From assembly GCA_027451265.1 (NCBI GenBank), contig DAIDJT010000098.1:1-9071 (forward strand): a stretch of 9,071 nucleotides of DNA, written 5' to 3'. This stretch comes from Bacteroidales bacterium (GTDB lineage: Bacteria > Bacteroidota > Bacteroidia > Bacteroidales > VadinHA17). The notes beneath the pieces were generated by a model. It worked only from the letters and a program-made list of their open reading frames with translations, had not been told where the DNA came from and searched no databases. Below, in pieces: positions 1 through 6,459 of the stretch. The translations under genes were made by a program, and so were the position numbers. Position 1 is the first letter of the stretch. Each line of letters begins with the position of its first letter.

Positions 1-366
1 GATGACGCCCTGGAAGCCCTTGCCTTTGGTCCAGCCTCTTACATCAAGGAATGCATCATCATTGAAAAGGTCAACTGTAATGACATCGCCTTTCTTGTAT
101 TTGCCTTCCTCGAATCCGACGAATTCGGCAATCTTTCTCTTCGGGCCTGTGCCGGCCTGTTTGAAGTGGCCTATCTCAGCCTTATTGCTTGCCTTCTCCT
201 TCTTATCGTCGAAACTGAGCTGCAAAGCTGAATAACCGTCTTTATCCACAGTCTTGACCTGTGATACGACACACGGGCCCACTTCCAGTACTGTGCATGG
301 AATGTTCTTGCCATCCTCGTCGAAGACGGAGGTCATTCCAACCTTTTTTCCTATTAATCCCTGCAT
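1..366 (-). CDS. rplC: 50S ribosomal protein L3 (uL3), N-terminal part, cut by window edge
   Basis: Ribosomal protein L3 of the large subunit, which binds near the start of 23S assembly and reaches toward the peptidyl transferase centre. Translating from the ATG at 366-364 gives 122 codons in frame to the window edge. The protein begins MQGLIGKKVGMTSVFDEDGK, the usual L3 start, and ends in the conserved WTKGKGFQGV region just at the cut. The family is about 205-210 residues long, so roughly the last 40 percent is missing, including the glutamine loop that PrmB methylates in other bacteria. It lies 20 bp after rpsJ and is clearly co-transcribed with it, which marks the transition from the str operon to the S10 operon. 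No strong Shine-Dalgarno sequence is visible; a GGAA stands about 14 bases upstream. The start is fixed by homology. Identity is very safe. Confidence 0.96.
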   Translation of the reverse strand, partial: MQGLIGKKVGMTSVFDEDGKNIPCTVLEVGPCVVSQVKTVDKDGYSALQLSFDDKKEKASNKAEIGHFKQAGTGPKRKIAEFVGFEEGKYKKGDVITVDLFNDDAFLDVRGWTKGKGFQGVI

Positions 367-386
367 AATTCAGTATTTTTCCGGTT

Positions 387-692
387 TCACACTTTAATTT
401 CCACTTCCACTCCGCTGGGCAGCTCAAGCTTCATCAGAGCATCGATGGTTTTGGGTGTTGAGCTGTATATGTCAAGCAGGCGCTTGTACGATGACAGTTC
501 GAACTGCTCTCTTGATTTCTTGTTCACAAACGGTGAACGGAGCACCGTATAAATTTTCTTATGGGTGGGCAACGGTATGGGACCGCTGACAACTGCACCC
601 GTCGATTTGACCGTCTTCACGATCTTTTCAGCCGACTTGTCGACCAGGTTGTGATCGTAAGACTTCAGTTTGATGCGGATTTTCTGACTCAT
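387..692 (-). CDS. rpsJ: 30S ribosomal protein S10 (uS10 / NusE)
   Basis: S10 is a head protein of the small ribosomal subunit and, as NusE, also joins transcription antitermination complexes with NusB. The 101-residue product has the standard family length. It begins MSQKIRIKLKSYDHNLVDKS and carries the conserved GPIPLPTHKKIYTVLRSPFV loop (about residues 38-57) and the HNLVDKS helix start. It starts 5 bp after the fusA stop codon and ends 20 bp before rplC, so it sits inside one transcript with both. No clear Shine-Dalgarno sequence precedes the ATG at 692-690; only AAAG lies right before it, and the AGGA further upstream is too distant. This is common in Bacteroidetes. tuf, which follows fusA in many other phyla, is absent here, as is usual in this phylum. 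Confidence 0.97.
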   Translation of the reverse strand: MSQKIRIKLKSYDHNLVDKSAEKIVKTVKSTGAVVSGPIPLPTHKKIYTVLRSPFVNKKSREQFELSSYKRLLDIYSSTPKTIDALMKLELPSGVEVEIKV

Positions 693-697
693 CTTTG

Positions 698-2821
698 TTA
701 AAGGATTTTTCCTGTTGTTACTTCAATAATTTTCTTCGCCAATTCTGCAGGCACCTCTTCAAAGTGCGAGAACTCCATCGTTGATGTAGCCCTGCCTGAG
801 GTAAGGGTACGAAGTACTGTAACGTATCCGAAGTTTTCTGCCAGAGGTACTTTTGCTTTAATTACCCTTGCACCTGCTTTCGATTCCATACCTTCCACCT
901 TGCCCCTTCGCTTGTTGAAGTCGCCCACGACGTCACCCACATATTCTTCCGGGGTAACTACTTCGGCGTTCATCACCGGTTCGAGCAGCACCGGTCGGCA
1001 TTTGGCCGCCGCATGGCGGAAAGCCTGCCTGGCTGCTATCTCGAATGACAGCGAGTCGGAGTCAACTGGATGGTACGAACCGTCTTTGAGGATAACCTTC
1101 AGGCTGTCGAGGGGGAAGCCTGCGAGCGGGCCGTTCATCATTGCCTCGCGGAATCCCTTTTCCACTGCGGGAATATATTCCTTGGGCACATTGCCACCCC
1201 TTATCTCGTTCACGAAGGTCAGTCCCGGAACACCATCTTCGGCAGGCATGATCTCCACGGTGATATCCGCGAATTTGCCCCTGCCGCCAGTCTGTTTCCT
1301 GAAGAGCTCCCTGTGTGTATAGGAAGACGTGACAGCCTCCTTGTATGCCACCTGGGGTCTGCCCTGGTTGCATTCAACATTGAACTCTCTCTTAAGACGG
1401 TCAATAAGAATTTCAAGATGCAGCTCACCCATGCCGCTGATGACTGTCTGTCCGCTGTCAGGATCGGTTTTCACCCTGAAGGTGGGATCCTCCTCGGCAA
1501 GTTTGCCGAGGGCAACGCCCAGACGGTCAATATCAGCCTGTGTCTTTGGCTCAATGGCAATCCCTATAACCGGTTCGGGGAACTCCATTGACTCAAGTAC
1601 TATAGGCTTGTTAATGGCACAGAGAGTGTCTCCTGTCTTGAGGTCCTTGAATCCCACACCTGCGCAGATGTCACCTGCATAGACGGTTTCTACGGGATTC
1701 TGTTTGTTTGCATGCATCTGGAAGAGGCGGTTTATCCTCTCCCTCTTTCCGCTCCTTACATTAAGAACGGTGTCGCCGGCATTGAGGGTACCGGAATAGA
1801 CCCTCATGAAGACGAGCCGTCCCATATACGGATCGGTAGCTATTTTAAAGGCCAGTGCCGAAAATGGCTCATCAGCCTCGGGTTTGCGTGTCAGTTCCTT
1901 CTCATCGCGGGGGTCTTTGCCCTTGACGGCTCCCACATCCACCGGTGAGGGCAGAAATGCAACCACTCCGTTAAGAAGGCGCTGAACGCCTTTGTTCTTG
2001 AATGCGGCTCCGCAGAAGACGGGGACAATAACACCCTCAATCGTTTCGCGGCGGAGCACTGTCATAAGTTCATCAGCAGTGATGCTCAAATGGTCTTCCA
2101 GATAACGCTCAAGGATTGAGTCATCCATTTCGGCGCATGCCTCAACGAGCTTCATTCTCCATTCGTCAGCCTCCTCCTTCATGAAGTCGGGAATAGGCTG
2201 AATGCTGAAGTTGACGAGCGGGTCAACGCCGTCCTCGAAGACTATGGCATTCATCTCAAGGAGGTCAATGATCCCCTCGAATTTATCTTCGGCACCTATT
2301 GGTATCTGTACGGGAACCGGGTGAGCCCCGAGTTTGTCAATCATCTGCTGCACCACACCCTGGAAGTCGGCACCGGAACGGTCCATCTTGTTAACGAACG
2401 CTATCCGGGGTACGTTGTACTTGCTTGCCTGTCTCCAGACGGTCTCACTCTGGGGTTCCACGCCGCCAACGGCGCAGAATACCGCCACGGCGCCGTCGAG
2501 CACACGCAGTGATCTCTCCACCTCCATGGTGAAGTCAACGTGTCCCGGGGTGTCAATGAGGTTGATCTTGTAGAGCTGATCCCTGTATTTCCAGAATGTG
2601 GTTGTAGCTGCTGAAGTGATAGTGATCCCCCTCTCCTGCTCCTGCACCATCCAGTCCATAGTGGCATTGCCGTCATCGACCTCGCCGATGCGGTGGGTAC
2701 GGCCCGTATAATAAAGTATGCGCTCGGAAGTGGTAGTCTTCCCGGCATCGATATGGGCCATAATGCCAATGTTCCTGGTATATCTGAGATCGCTGTTCAT
2801 TCCCTGCTGCTGGTTAGCCAC
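698..2821 (-). CDS. fusA: Elongation factor G (canonical, EF-G1)
   Basis: The translational GTPase that drives tRNA-mRNA translocation and, with RRF, ribosome recycling. The 707-residue product has the normal EF-G length and an intact GTPase centre: P-loop AHIDAGKTT (residues 22-30), switch I RGITI (64-68), DTPGHVDF with catalytic His94 (90-97), and NKMD (144-147). Domain IV carries GGRGKFADI and the tip motif YHPVDSDSLSF, with His584 matching E. coli His583. I take the GTG at 2821-2819 as the start because AGGTGA lies just upstream with good spacing. The ATG at 2800-2798 (residue 8) is an alternative that would give a shorter N-terminus; it has AGGGA almost touching it, which is a poor spacing. 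The gene follows rpsG by 12 bp and precedes rpsJ by 5 bp. Its intact catalytic residues contrast with the diverged paralogue at 4183-6339. Confidence 0.97.
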   Translation of the reverse strand: MANQQQGMNSDLRYTRNIGIMAHIDAGKTTTSERILYYTGRTHRIGEVDDGNATMDWMVQEQERGITITSAATTTFWKYRDQLYKINLIDTPGHVDFTMEVERSLRVLDGAVAVFCAVGGVEPQSETVWRQASKYNVPRIAFVNKMDRSGADFQGVVQQMIDKLGAHPVPVQIPIGAEDKFEGIIDLLEMNAIVFEDGVDPLVNFSIQPIPDFMKEEADEWRMKLVEACAEMDDSILERYLEDHLSITADELMTVLRRETIEGVIVPVFCGAAFKNKGVQRLLNGVVAFLPSPVDVGAVKGKDPRDEKELTRKPEADEPFSALAFKIATDPYMGRLVFMRVYSGTLNAGDTVLNVRSGKRERINRLFQMHANKQNPVETVYAGDICAGVGFKDLKTGDTLCAINKPIVLESMEFPEPVIGIAIEPKTQADIDRLGVALGKLAEEDPTFRVKTDPDSGQTVISGMGELHLEILIDRLKREFNVECNQGRPQVAYKEAVTSSYTHRELFRKQTGGRGKFADITVEIMPAEDGVPGLTFVNEIRGGNVPKEYIPAVEKGFREAMMNGPLAGFPLDSLKVILKDGSYHPVDSDSLSFEIAARQAFRHAAAKCRPVLLEPVMNAEVVTPEEYVGDVVGDFNKRRGKVEGMESKAGARVIKAKVPLAENFGYVTVLRTLTSGRATSTMEFSHFEEVPAELAKKIIEVTTGKIL

Positions 2822-2833
2822 GCGTCACCTGTA

Positions 2834-3310
2834 TCAGAACCTGAAATGAGCGAAGGCCTTGTTGGCCTCAGCCATACGGTGAGTATCTTCCTTTTTCTTG
2901 TATGCGCCGCCTTCATTGTTGAAGGCTGCCATCACCTCGGCTGCAAGCTTGTCGGCCATACTGTGGCCTGTGCGCTTACGCGCGAAGAGAATAAGGTTCT
3001 TCATGCTTATGCTCACCTTGCGGTCAGGGCGTATTTCGAGGGGCACCTGGAAGGTGGCACCACCAACCCTGCGGCTTTTCACCTCTACGTGCGGAGTGAT
3101 ATTGTCAAGAGCCTGTTTCCAGATCTCAAGCGGACTCTTCTCCGCGTTTTTCATTTTCTCGGCGACTATATCGAGTGAGTCATAGAATATCCTGAATGCA
3201 ACGGTCTTCTTTCCATCGTACATCAGGTTGTTGATGAAACGGGTAACGTACGGATCGTTGAACTTCGGGTCCGGTAAGAGGATCCTCTTCTTTGGTTTTG
3301 ACTTTCTCAT
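2834..3310 (-). CDS. rpsG: 30S ribosomal protein S7 (uS7)
   Basis: S7 is the primary 16S rRNA-binding protein that nucleates the head of the small subunit and contacts tRNA at the E site. The 158-residue product has the usual Bacteroidetes length. It begins MRKSKPKKRILLPDPKFNDP and includes VTRFINNLMYDGKK (about residues 22-35), the conserved ALDNITPHVEVKSRRVGGAT segment (about 67-86), and a C-terminus reading RMAEANKAFAHFRF. The ATG at 3310-3308 is preceded by AAAGGA about 8 bases upstream, one of the clearer ribosome binding sites in this operon. It is 19 bp downstream of rpsL and 12 bp upstream of fusA. In E. coli S7 represses its own operon by binding the rpsL-rpsG spacer; that spacer is too short here to show the same structure. 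Confidence 0.97.
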   Translation of the reverse strand: MRKSKPKKRILLPDPKFNDPYVTRFINNLMYDGKKTVAFRIFYDSLDIVAEKMKNAEKSPLEIWKQALDNITPHVEVKSRRVGGATFQVPLEIRPDRKVSISMKNLILFARKRTGHSMADKLAAEVMAAFNNEGGAYKKKEDTHRMAEANKAFAHFRF

Positions 3311-3329
3311 ATTGTGAATCCTTTAACTG

Positions 3330-3704
3330 TTACTTCTTTGGTCTTTTTGCTCCGTATTTTGACCTTCTCTGCTTGCGGCCGTCAACACCGGATGTATCTA
3401 ATGCGCCACGGACAAGATGGTAACGGACACCCGGCAGGTCCTTGACCCTGCCACCCCTGATAAGCACTATTGAGTGCTCCTGCAGGTTATGTCCTTCACC
3501 CGGGATGTAGGCATTGACCTCTTTCTGGTTGGTCAGCCTTACCCTGGCTACTTTTCTCATGGCTGAGTTAGGTTTCTTGGGCGTGGTAGTATATACGCGA
3601 ACACATACTCCCCTGCGCTGCGGGCATGAGTCAAGAGCAGGTGCCTTGCTCTTGTCTACCAGCTTCTTGCGGCCTTTTCTAACTAACTGCTGAATTGTTG
3701 GCAT
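3330..3704 (-). CDS. rpsL: 30S ribosomal protein S12 (uS12)
   Basis: S12 is a decoding-centre protein that controls translational accuracy and is the classic site of streptomycin resistance mutations. The 124-residue product matches the family in length and motifs: MPTIQQLVRKGRKK at the start, TTPKKPNSAMRKV (about residues 40-52), EGHNLQEHS, and RGGRVKDLPGVRYH. Lys43 and Lys88, the positions changed in resistant mutants, are wild type. Asp89, the residue methylthiolated by RimO in E. coli, is present. As the first gene of the minus-strand operon it lies next to the 478-bp divergent region. The leader just upstream is A/T-rich and has only a weak, distant AAAGGA, so initiation is probably not Shine-Dalgarno driven. 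Confidence 0.97.
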   Translation of the reverse strand: MPTIQQLVRKGRKKLVDKSKAPALDSCPQRRGVCVRVYTTTPKKPNSAMRKVARVRLTNQKEVNAYIPGEGHNLQEHSIVLIRGGRVKDLPGVRYHLVRGALDTSGVDGRKQRRSKYGAKRPKK

Positions 3705-4046
3705 AATTCTTTTTAATTAATTTTCCTTTTTTATTCTGGTCTTAAAAAAATCAAATTCATCAATTCTCTCTCCCCTGTAGCGGCCCGTCTTCTCCCTCTT
3801 CCCTGTGCTTTCCGGGCTTTAATCTCCCTGTCCGGCACTCCTTTTTCGCCCCCGGCGAACACTGCGTCAATACGGTCTGCACAACCCGGTCATTATAGCG
3901 ACAAATGGCCGCCACAGTGCCCCGGGGAAAAGTTTTCTGAAGATGTAACTTATGGTTTGTAAGTCATTTCCAGGATTTTCTTCCCGACCGCTCCCTTCTG
4001 ACATCTTTTCTAAACTTACACACTGACGGTGCGACCGGTACTCCTG

Positions 4047-4119
4047 TTTTCAAAAAACCGCCGCAAAGAAAGTAAATATTTTTCAAACAACCATCACTTT
4101 ATATGCAATCTTTTGAAAA
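4047..4119. repeat. Three TTTTCAAA motifs at 32-33 bp spacing upstream of fusA2
   Basis: TTTTCAAA occurs at 4047-4054 and 4080-4087 on the plus strand, and its exact inverse TTTGAAAA at 4112-4119. Start-to-start distances are 33 and 32 bp, close to three helical turns. The flanks are also alike: when oriented, each copy is followed by an A/C-rich tail. The last copy falls inside the spacer of the proposed fusA2 promoter. They could be binding sites for a regulator, but A/T-rich 8-mers can recur by chance, so this stays tentative. Confidence 0.35.
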
Positions 4120-4132
4120 TTTGTTATTTTTG
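4102..4132 (+). promoter_or_regulatory. Putative promoter of the EF-G2 gene (Bacteroidetes type)
   Basis: TATTTTTG at 4125-4132 matches the Bacteroidetes -7 consensus TAnnTTTG exactly. TATG at 4102-4105, 19 bp further upstream, matches the -33 element TTTG in three of four bases. Transcription would start near 4137-4140 and give a leader of about 45 nt that is A/T-rich and lacks a Shine-Dalgarno sequence, as is common in this phylum. It is the best match upstream of the start at 4183. The assignment rests on consensus matching only. Confidence 0.6.
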
Positions 4133-4182
4133 CGCTCCCACCCGGACAAATAATACATATTAATATATAACAACAGCCAAAG

Positions 4183-6339
4183 ATGAAGACATACTCAACA
4201 GACCACCTAAGAAACATTGCTCTGCTGGGAAACTCAGGCTCAGGTAAGACCACCCTTGCAGAAGCAATGCTTTTCAACGGCGGGGTTATCGAGAGACGGG
4301 GTACAGTAGAAGCACGGAACACCGTCTCTGATTACAAACCTATTGAGCAGGAGAACCGTAACTCCATCTTTTCAACAGTACTTTACACCGAGTTCCGGGA
4401 CAAGAAGATCAACATCCTTGACACCCCCGGCCTCGACGATTTCTCCGGAGGGGTAATATCGTCAATGTACGCTGCTGACAGCGCAATGCTGGTTATTAAC
4501 GTTCAGAACGGCGTTGAGGTGGGCACGGAGATCCATTTCAGACATGCCGAGAAGTTCCACAAACCCATGATCATCGCCGTCAACGGCCTTGACCATGAGA
4601 AGGCAAACTTCGAAAAGTCGGTTGAAATGCTTCATGAGCGCTTTGGCAGCAATGTAACACTGGCACAGTTCCCCGTAAACGAAGGTATTGGATTCAATAC
4701 AATCATCGACGTCATCAGCATGAAGATGCTGCGCTACGGCAAGGACGGTGGCAAGGCCGAGGTTCTTGACATTCCGGCCGAACATAAGGCAAAAGCTGAC
4801 GAGCTTCATGCAGCACTCACCGAGAAGGTGGCAGAGAGCGATGAGGCACTGATGGAACTCTTTTTTGCAAACGACAAACTTTCAGAAGAAGAGATCGGCC
4901 GCGGACTCCGCGAAGGACTCCTCAAGAGGGGCATCTTCCCGGTATTCTGCGTATCATCAAAGGGAAACATCGGAGTTGACAGGCTGCTCGACTTTGTGGC
5001 AGTATCTGCTCCGTCACCCGCTGACATGCCTGCAGTGAAGAATTCGAAGGGCGCTGAGGTGAAATGCAATGCCACCGGCCCTGCATCAGTATTTGTCTTC
5101 AAGACAACACTTGAGGAACACATCGGCGAGATCAACTACTTCAGGGTGATGTCTGGCAAGATCACCGAGAACTTCGATGCAGTCAACACCAGTAACGGTA
5201 CGAAGGAACGCCTCTCGCAGATCTTCGCATGCGCAGGCAAGAACCGTACCCGCATTCCCGAGATCCACGCAGGCGACATAGGCGGGTTTGTGAAACTGAA
5301 GAACACCAAGACGAACCATACCCTCAATGCTCCGGGCAATGACTGGACATATGCGGAAATGATGTTTCCCGCACCCAAATACCGTGCAGCAATCAAGCCT
5401 CTCAGCGAAAGCGATGAGGAGAAGATGGGTGAGGCTCTCAACAGGATGCACCAGGAAGATCCGACAATCCTTGTGGAGTACTCCAAGGAACTCAAGCAGA
5501 TCATCATCCACGGACAGGGCGAATACCACCTCAATATACTGAAGTGGCACCTTGACAATATTTACAAGATAGAGACCCAGTTCCTTGCACCAAAGATCCC
5601 TTACCGCGAAACCATCACCAAGTCATCACAGGCCGACTACCGTCACAAGAAGCAGTCGGGTGGTGCAGGCCAGTTCGGCGAGGTTCATATGATTATAGAG
5701 CCGTACGAGGAAGGTTCCGAGGCAAAGAGCATGATGAAGATTGCCGGCAAGGAGATCAAGCTCTCCAATCGTGACCTGGAGGAGATCGAACTCCCGTGGG
5801 GCGGCAAGCTGATTTATGTAAACTGTATCGTGGGAGGTTCCATCGATGCACGCTTCATGCCTGCAATCCTCAAAGGTATAATGGAGAAGATGGAGGTTGG
5901 CCCTCTCACAGGGTCATATGCACGTGACATCAGAGTATACGTATATGATGGCAAGATGCACCCGGTTGACTCAAACGAAATATCGTTCCGTCTGGCAGGC
6001 CGTAATGCCTTCAGCACCGCGTTCAAGAACGCCGGCCCGAAGATCCTCGAACCCGTTTACGACGTTGAGATCTGGGTTCCGTCAGACCGTATGGGTGATG
6101 TGATCAGTGACCTGCAGGGACGCCGCGGCATGGTTCTCGGCATGTCAAGCGAGAAGGGCTTCGAAGTCATCAAGGCAAGGGTACCCCTGGCCGAGATGAA
6201 CAAGTACTCGACGGCCCTGAGTTCGCTCACCGGCGGCCGCGCTATGTATTCAATGAAGTTCAGCGAGTATTCGCAGGTACCCGGCGAGGTCCAGGATGCC
6301 GTCATCAAGGCATACGAATCAGAAGAGGAAGAGGAATAG
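4183..6339 (+). CDS. fusA2: EF-G2, diverged elongation factor G paralogue with altered GTPase centre
   Basis: A 718-residue EF-G paralogue of the class called EF-G2 in Bacteroides, where it supports translation during starvation and gut colonisation without detectable GTPase activity (known for the B. thetaiotaomicron protein). All EF-G domains are present. The P-loop is intact (GNSGSGKTT, residues 16-24). The rest of the G domain is not: switch I lacks RGITI and reads IEQENRNSIFSTV (54-66), the catalytic-histidine motif DTPGHVDF has become DTPGLDDF (80-87, Leu84 for His), and NKMD has become NGLD (134-137). Domain IV is well kept, with KQSGGAGQFGEVH, GGSIDARFMPAILKG and tip motif MHPVDSNEISF, whose His593 equals E. 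coli His583; so translocation function is probably retained. The C-terminus ends in five glutamates. The gene is monocistronic and diverges from the operon encoding EF-G1. The ATG has no Shine-Dalgarno sequence; homology of the following residues supports it. It is not a Tet(M)-type protection protein. Confidence 0.93.
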   Translation: MKTYSTDHLRNIALLGNSGSGKTTLAEAMLFNGGVIERRGTVEARNTVSDYKPIEQENRNSIFSTVLYTEFRDKKINILDTPGLDDFSGGVISSMYAADSAMLVINVQNGVEVGTEIHFRHAEKFHKPMIIAVNGLDHEKANFEKSVEMLHERFGSNVTLAQFPVNEGIGFNTIIDVISMKMLRYGKDGGKAEVLDIPAEHKAKADELHAALTEKVAESDEALMELFFANDKLSEEEIGRGLREGLLKRGIFPVFCVSSKGNIGVDRLLDFVAVSAPSPADMPAVKNSKGAEVKCNATGPASVFVFKTTLEEHIGEINYFRVMSGKITENFDAVNTSNGTKERLSQIFACAGKNRTRIPEIHAGDIGGFVKLKNTKTNHTLNAPGNDWTYAEMMFPAPKYRAAIKPLSESDEEKMGEALNRMHQEDPTILVEYSKELKQIIIHGQGEYHLNILKWHLDNIYKIETQFLAPKIPYRETITKSSQADYRHKKQSGGAGQFGEVHMIIEPYEEGSEAKSMMKIAGKEIKLSNRDLEEIELPWGGKLIYVNCIVGGSIDARFMPAILKGIMEKMEVGPLTGSYARDIRVYVYDGKMHPVDSNEISFRLAGRNAFSTAFKNAGPKILEPVYDVEIWVPSDRMGDVISDLQGRRGMVLGMSSEKGFEVIKARVPLAEMNKYSTALSSLTGGRAMYSMKFSEYSQVPGEVQDAVIKAYESEEEEE

Positions 6340-6361
6340 TAACCAATCTCACCTTACATAT

Positions 6362-6403
6362 AAAAACAGGAGGCTGTCTCAAAAGGGGCAGCCTCTCATT
6401 TTT
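6362..6403. terminator. Bidirectional intrinsic terminator between convergent genes
   Basis: GAGGCTGTC (6370-6378) pairs with GGCAGCCTC (6387-6395) to give a 9-bp stem with one G-T pair and an 8-base loop. On the plus strand the stem is followed by a T-run (6399-6403), ending fusA2 about 30 bp after its stop. On the minus strand it is followed by TTTTT (complement of 6362-6366), ending the Fe-S gene whose stop is at 6460. Both neighbouring genes point into it. Confidence 0.88.
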
Positions 6404-6459
6404 CCGGAGAAGGGCGGCGAGGCCCGTCTTTTAGTTTTATACCTGTCGCGCAGCCGCCG

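Larger units (their letters stand above)
3705..4182. other. Divergent intergenic region between rpsL and fusA2
   Basis: A 478-bp stretch without a convincing gene separates the two divergent units. The right end (about 4080-4182) is A/T-rich and holds a plausible promoter for the plus-strand EF-G2 gene. For the minus-strand ribosomal operon I find no full Bacteroidetes promoter. The nearest match to TAnnTTTG is TGAATTTG on the minus strand (plus 3752-3759), about 50 bp before the rpsL start, with one mismatch and no -33 partner; treat it as weak. The middle part (about 3771-4060) is more G/C-rich and shows no tRNA, strong hairpin or known leader motif that I can recognise. Three TTTTCAAA-type motifs (4047, 4080, 4112) are described separately. 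Confidence 0.8.

Noticed and set aside
900..1591. Long plus-strand open frames of 140 and 173 codons opposite fusA
   Set aside because: They lie wholly antisense to the well-conserved EF-G1 gene, show no recognisable domain, and arise from its codon bias.
2693..3178. Plus-strand open frame of 161 codons spanning the fusA-rpsG junction
   Set aside because: Antisense to two essential conserved genes, no family resemblance and no promoter; a shadow frame.
3571..3585. Streptomycin resistance change in rpsL
   Set aside because: Lys43 and Lys88 are both wild type.
4057..4087. Minus-strand promoter for the str operon at TTTCTTTG (4064-4071) with TTTG at 4084-4087
   Set aside because: The spacer is only about 12 bp and the -7 element has a mismatch; it would also give a leader of about 350 nt.
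4806..5558. Minus-strand open frames of 109-154 codons opposite EF-G2
   Set aside because: Antisense shadows of a gene with strong homology; no ribosome binding sites or domains.
4183..6339. Tet(M)/Tet(Q)-type ribosomal protection protein
   Set aside because: Those are about 640 residues and keep the catalytic His motif; this protein is 718 residues, has DTPGLDDF, and matches the EF-G2 pattern throughout.
6367..6397. GAGGCTGTCTCAAAA as an insertion sequence end
   Set aside because: Similar strings occur at Bacteroidetes element ends, but here the sequence is one arm of a complete hairpin with T-runs on both sides and there is no transposase or second end.
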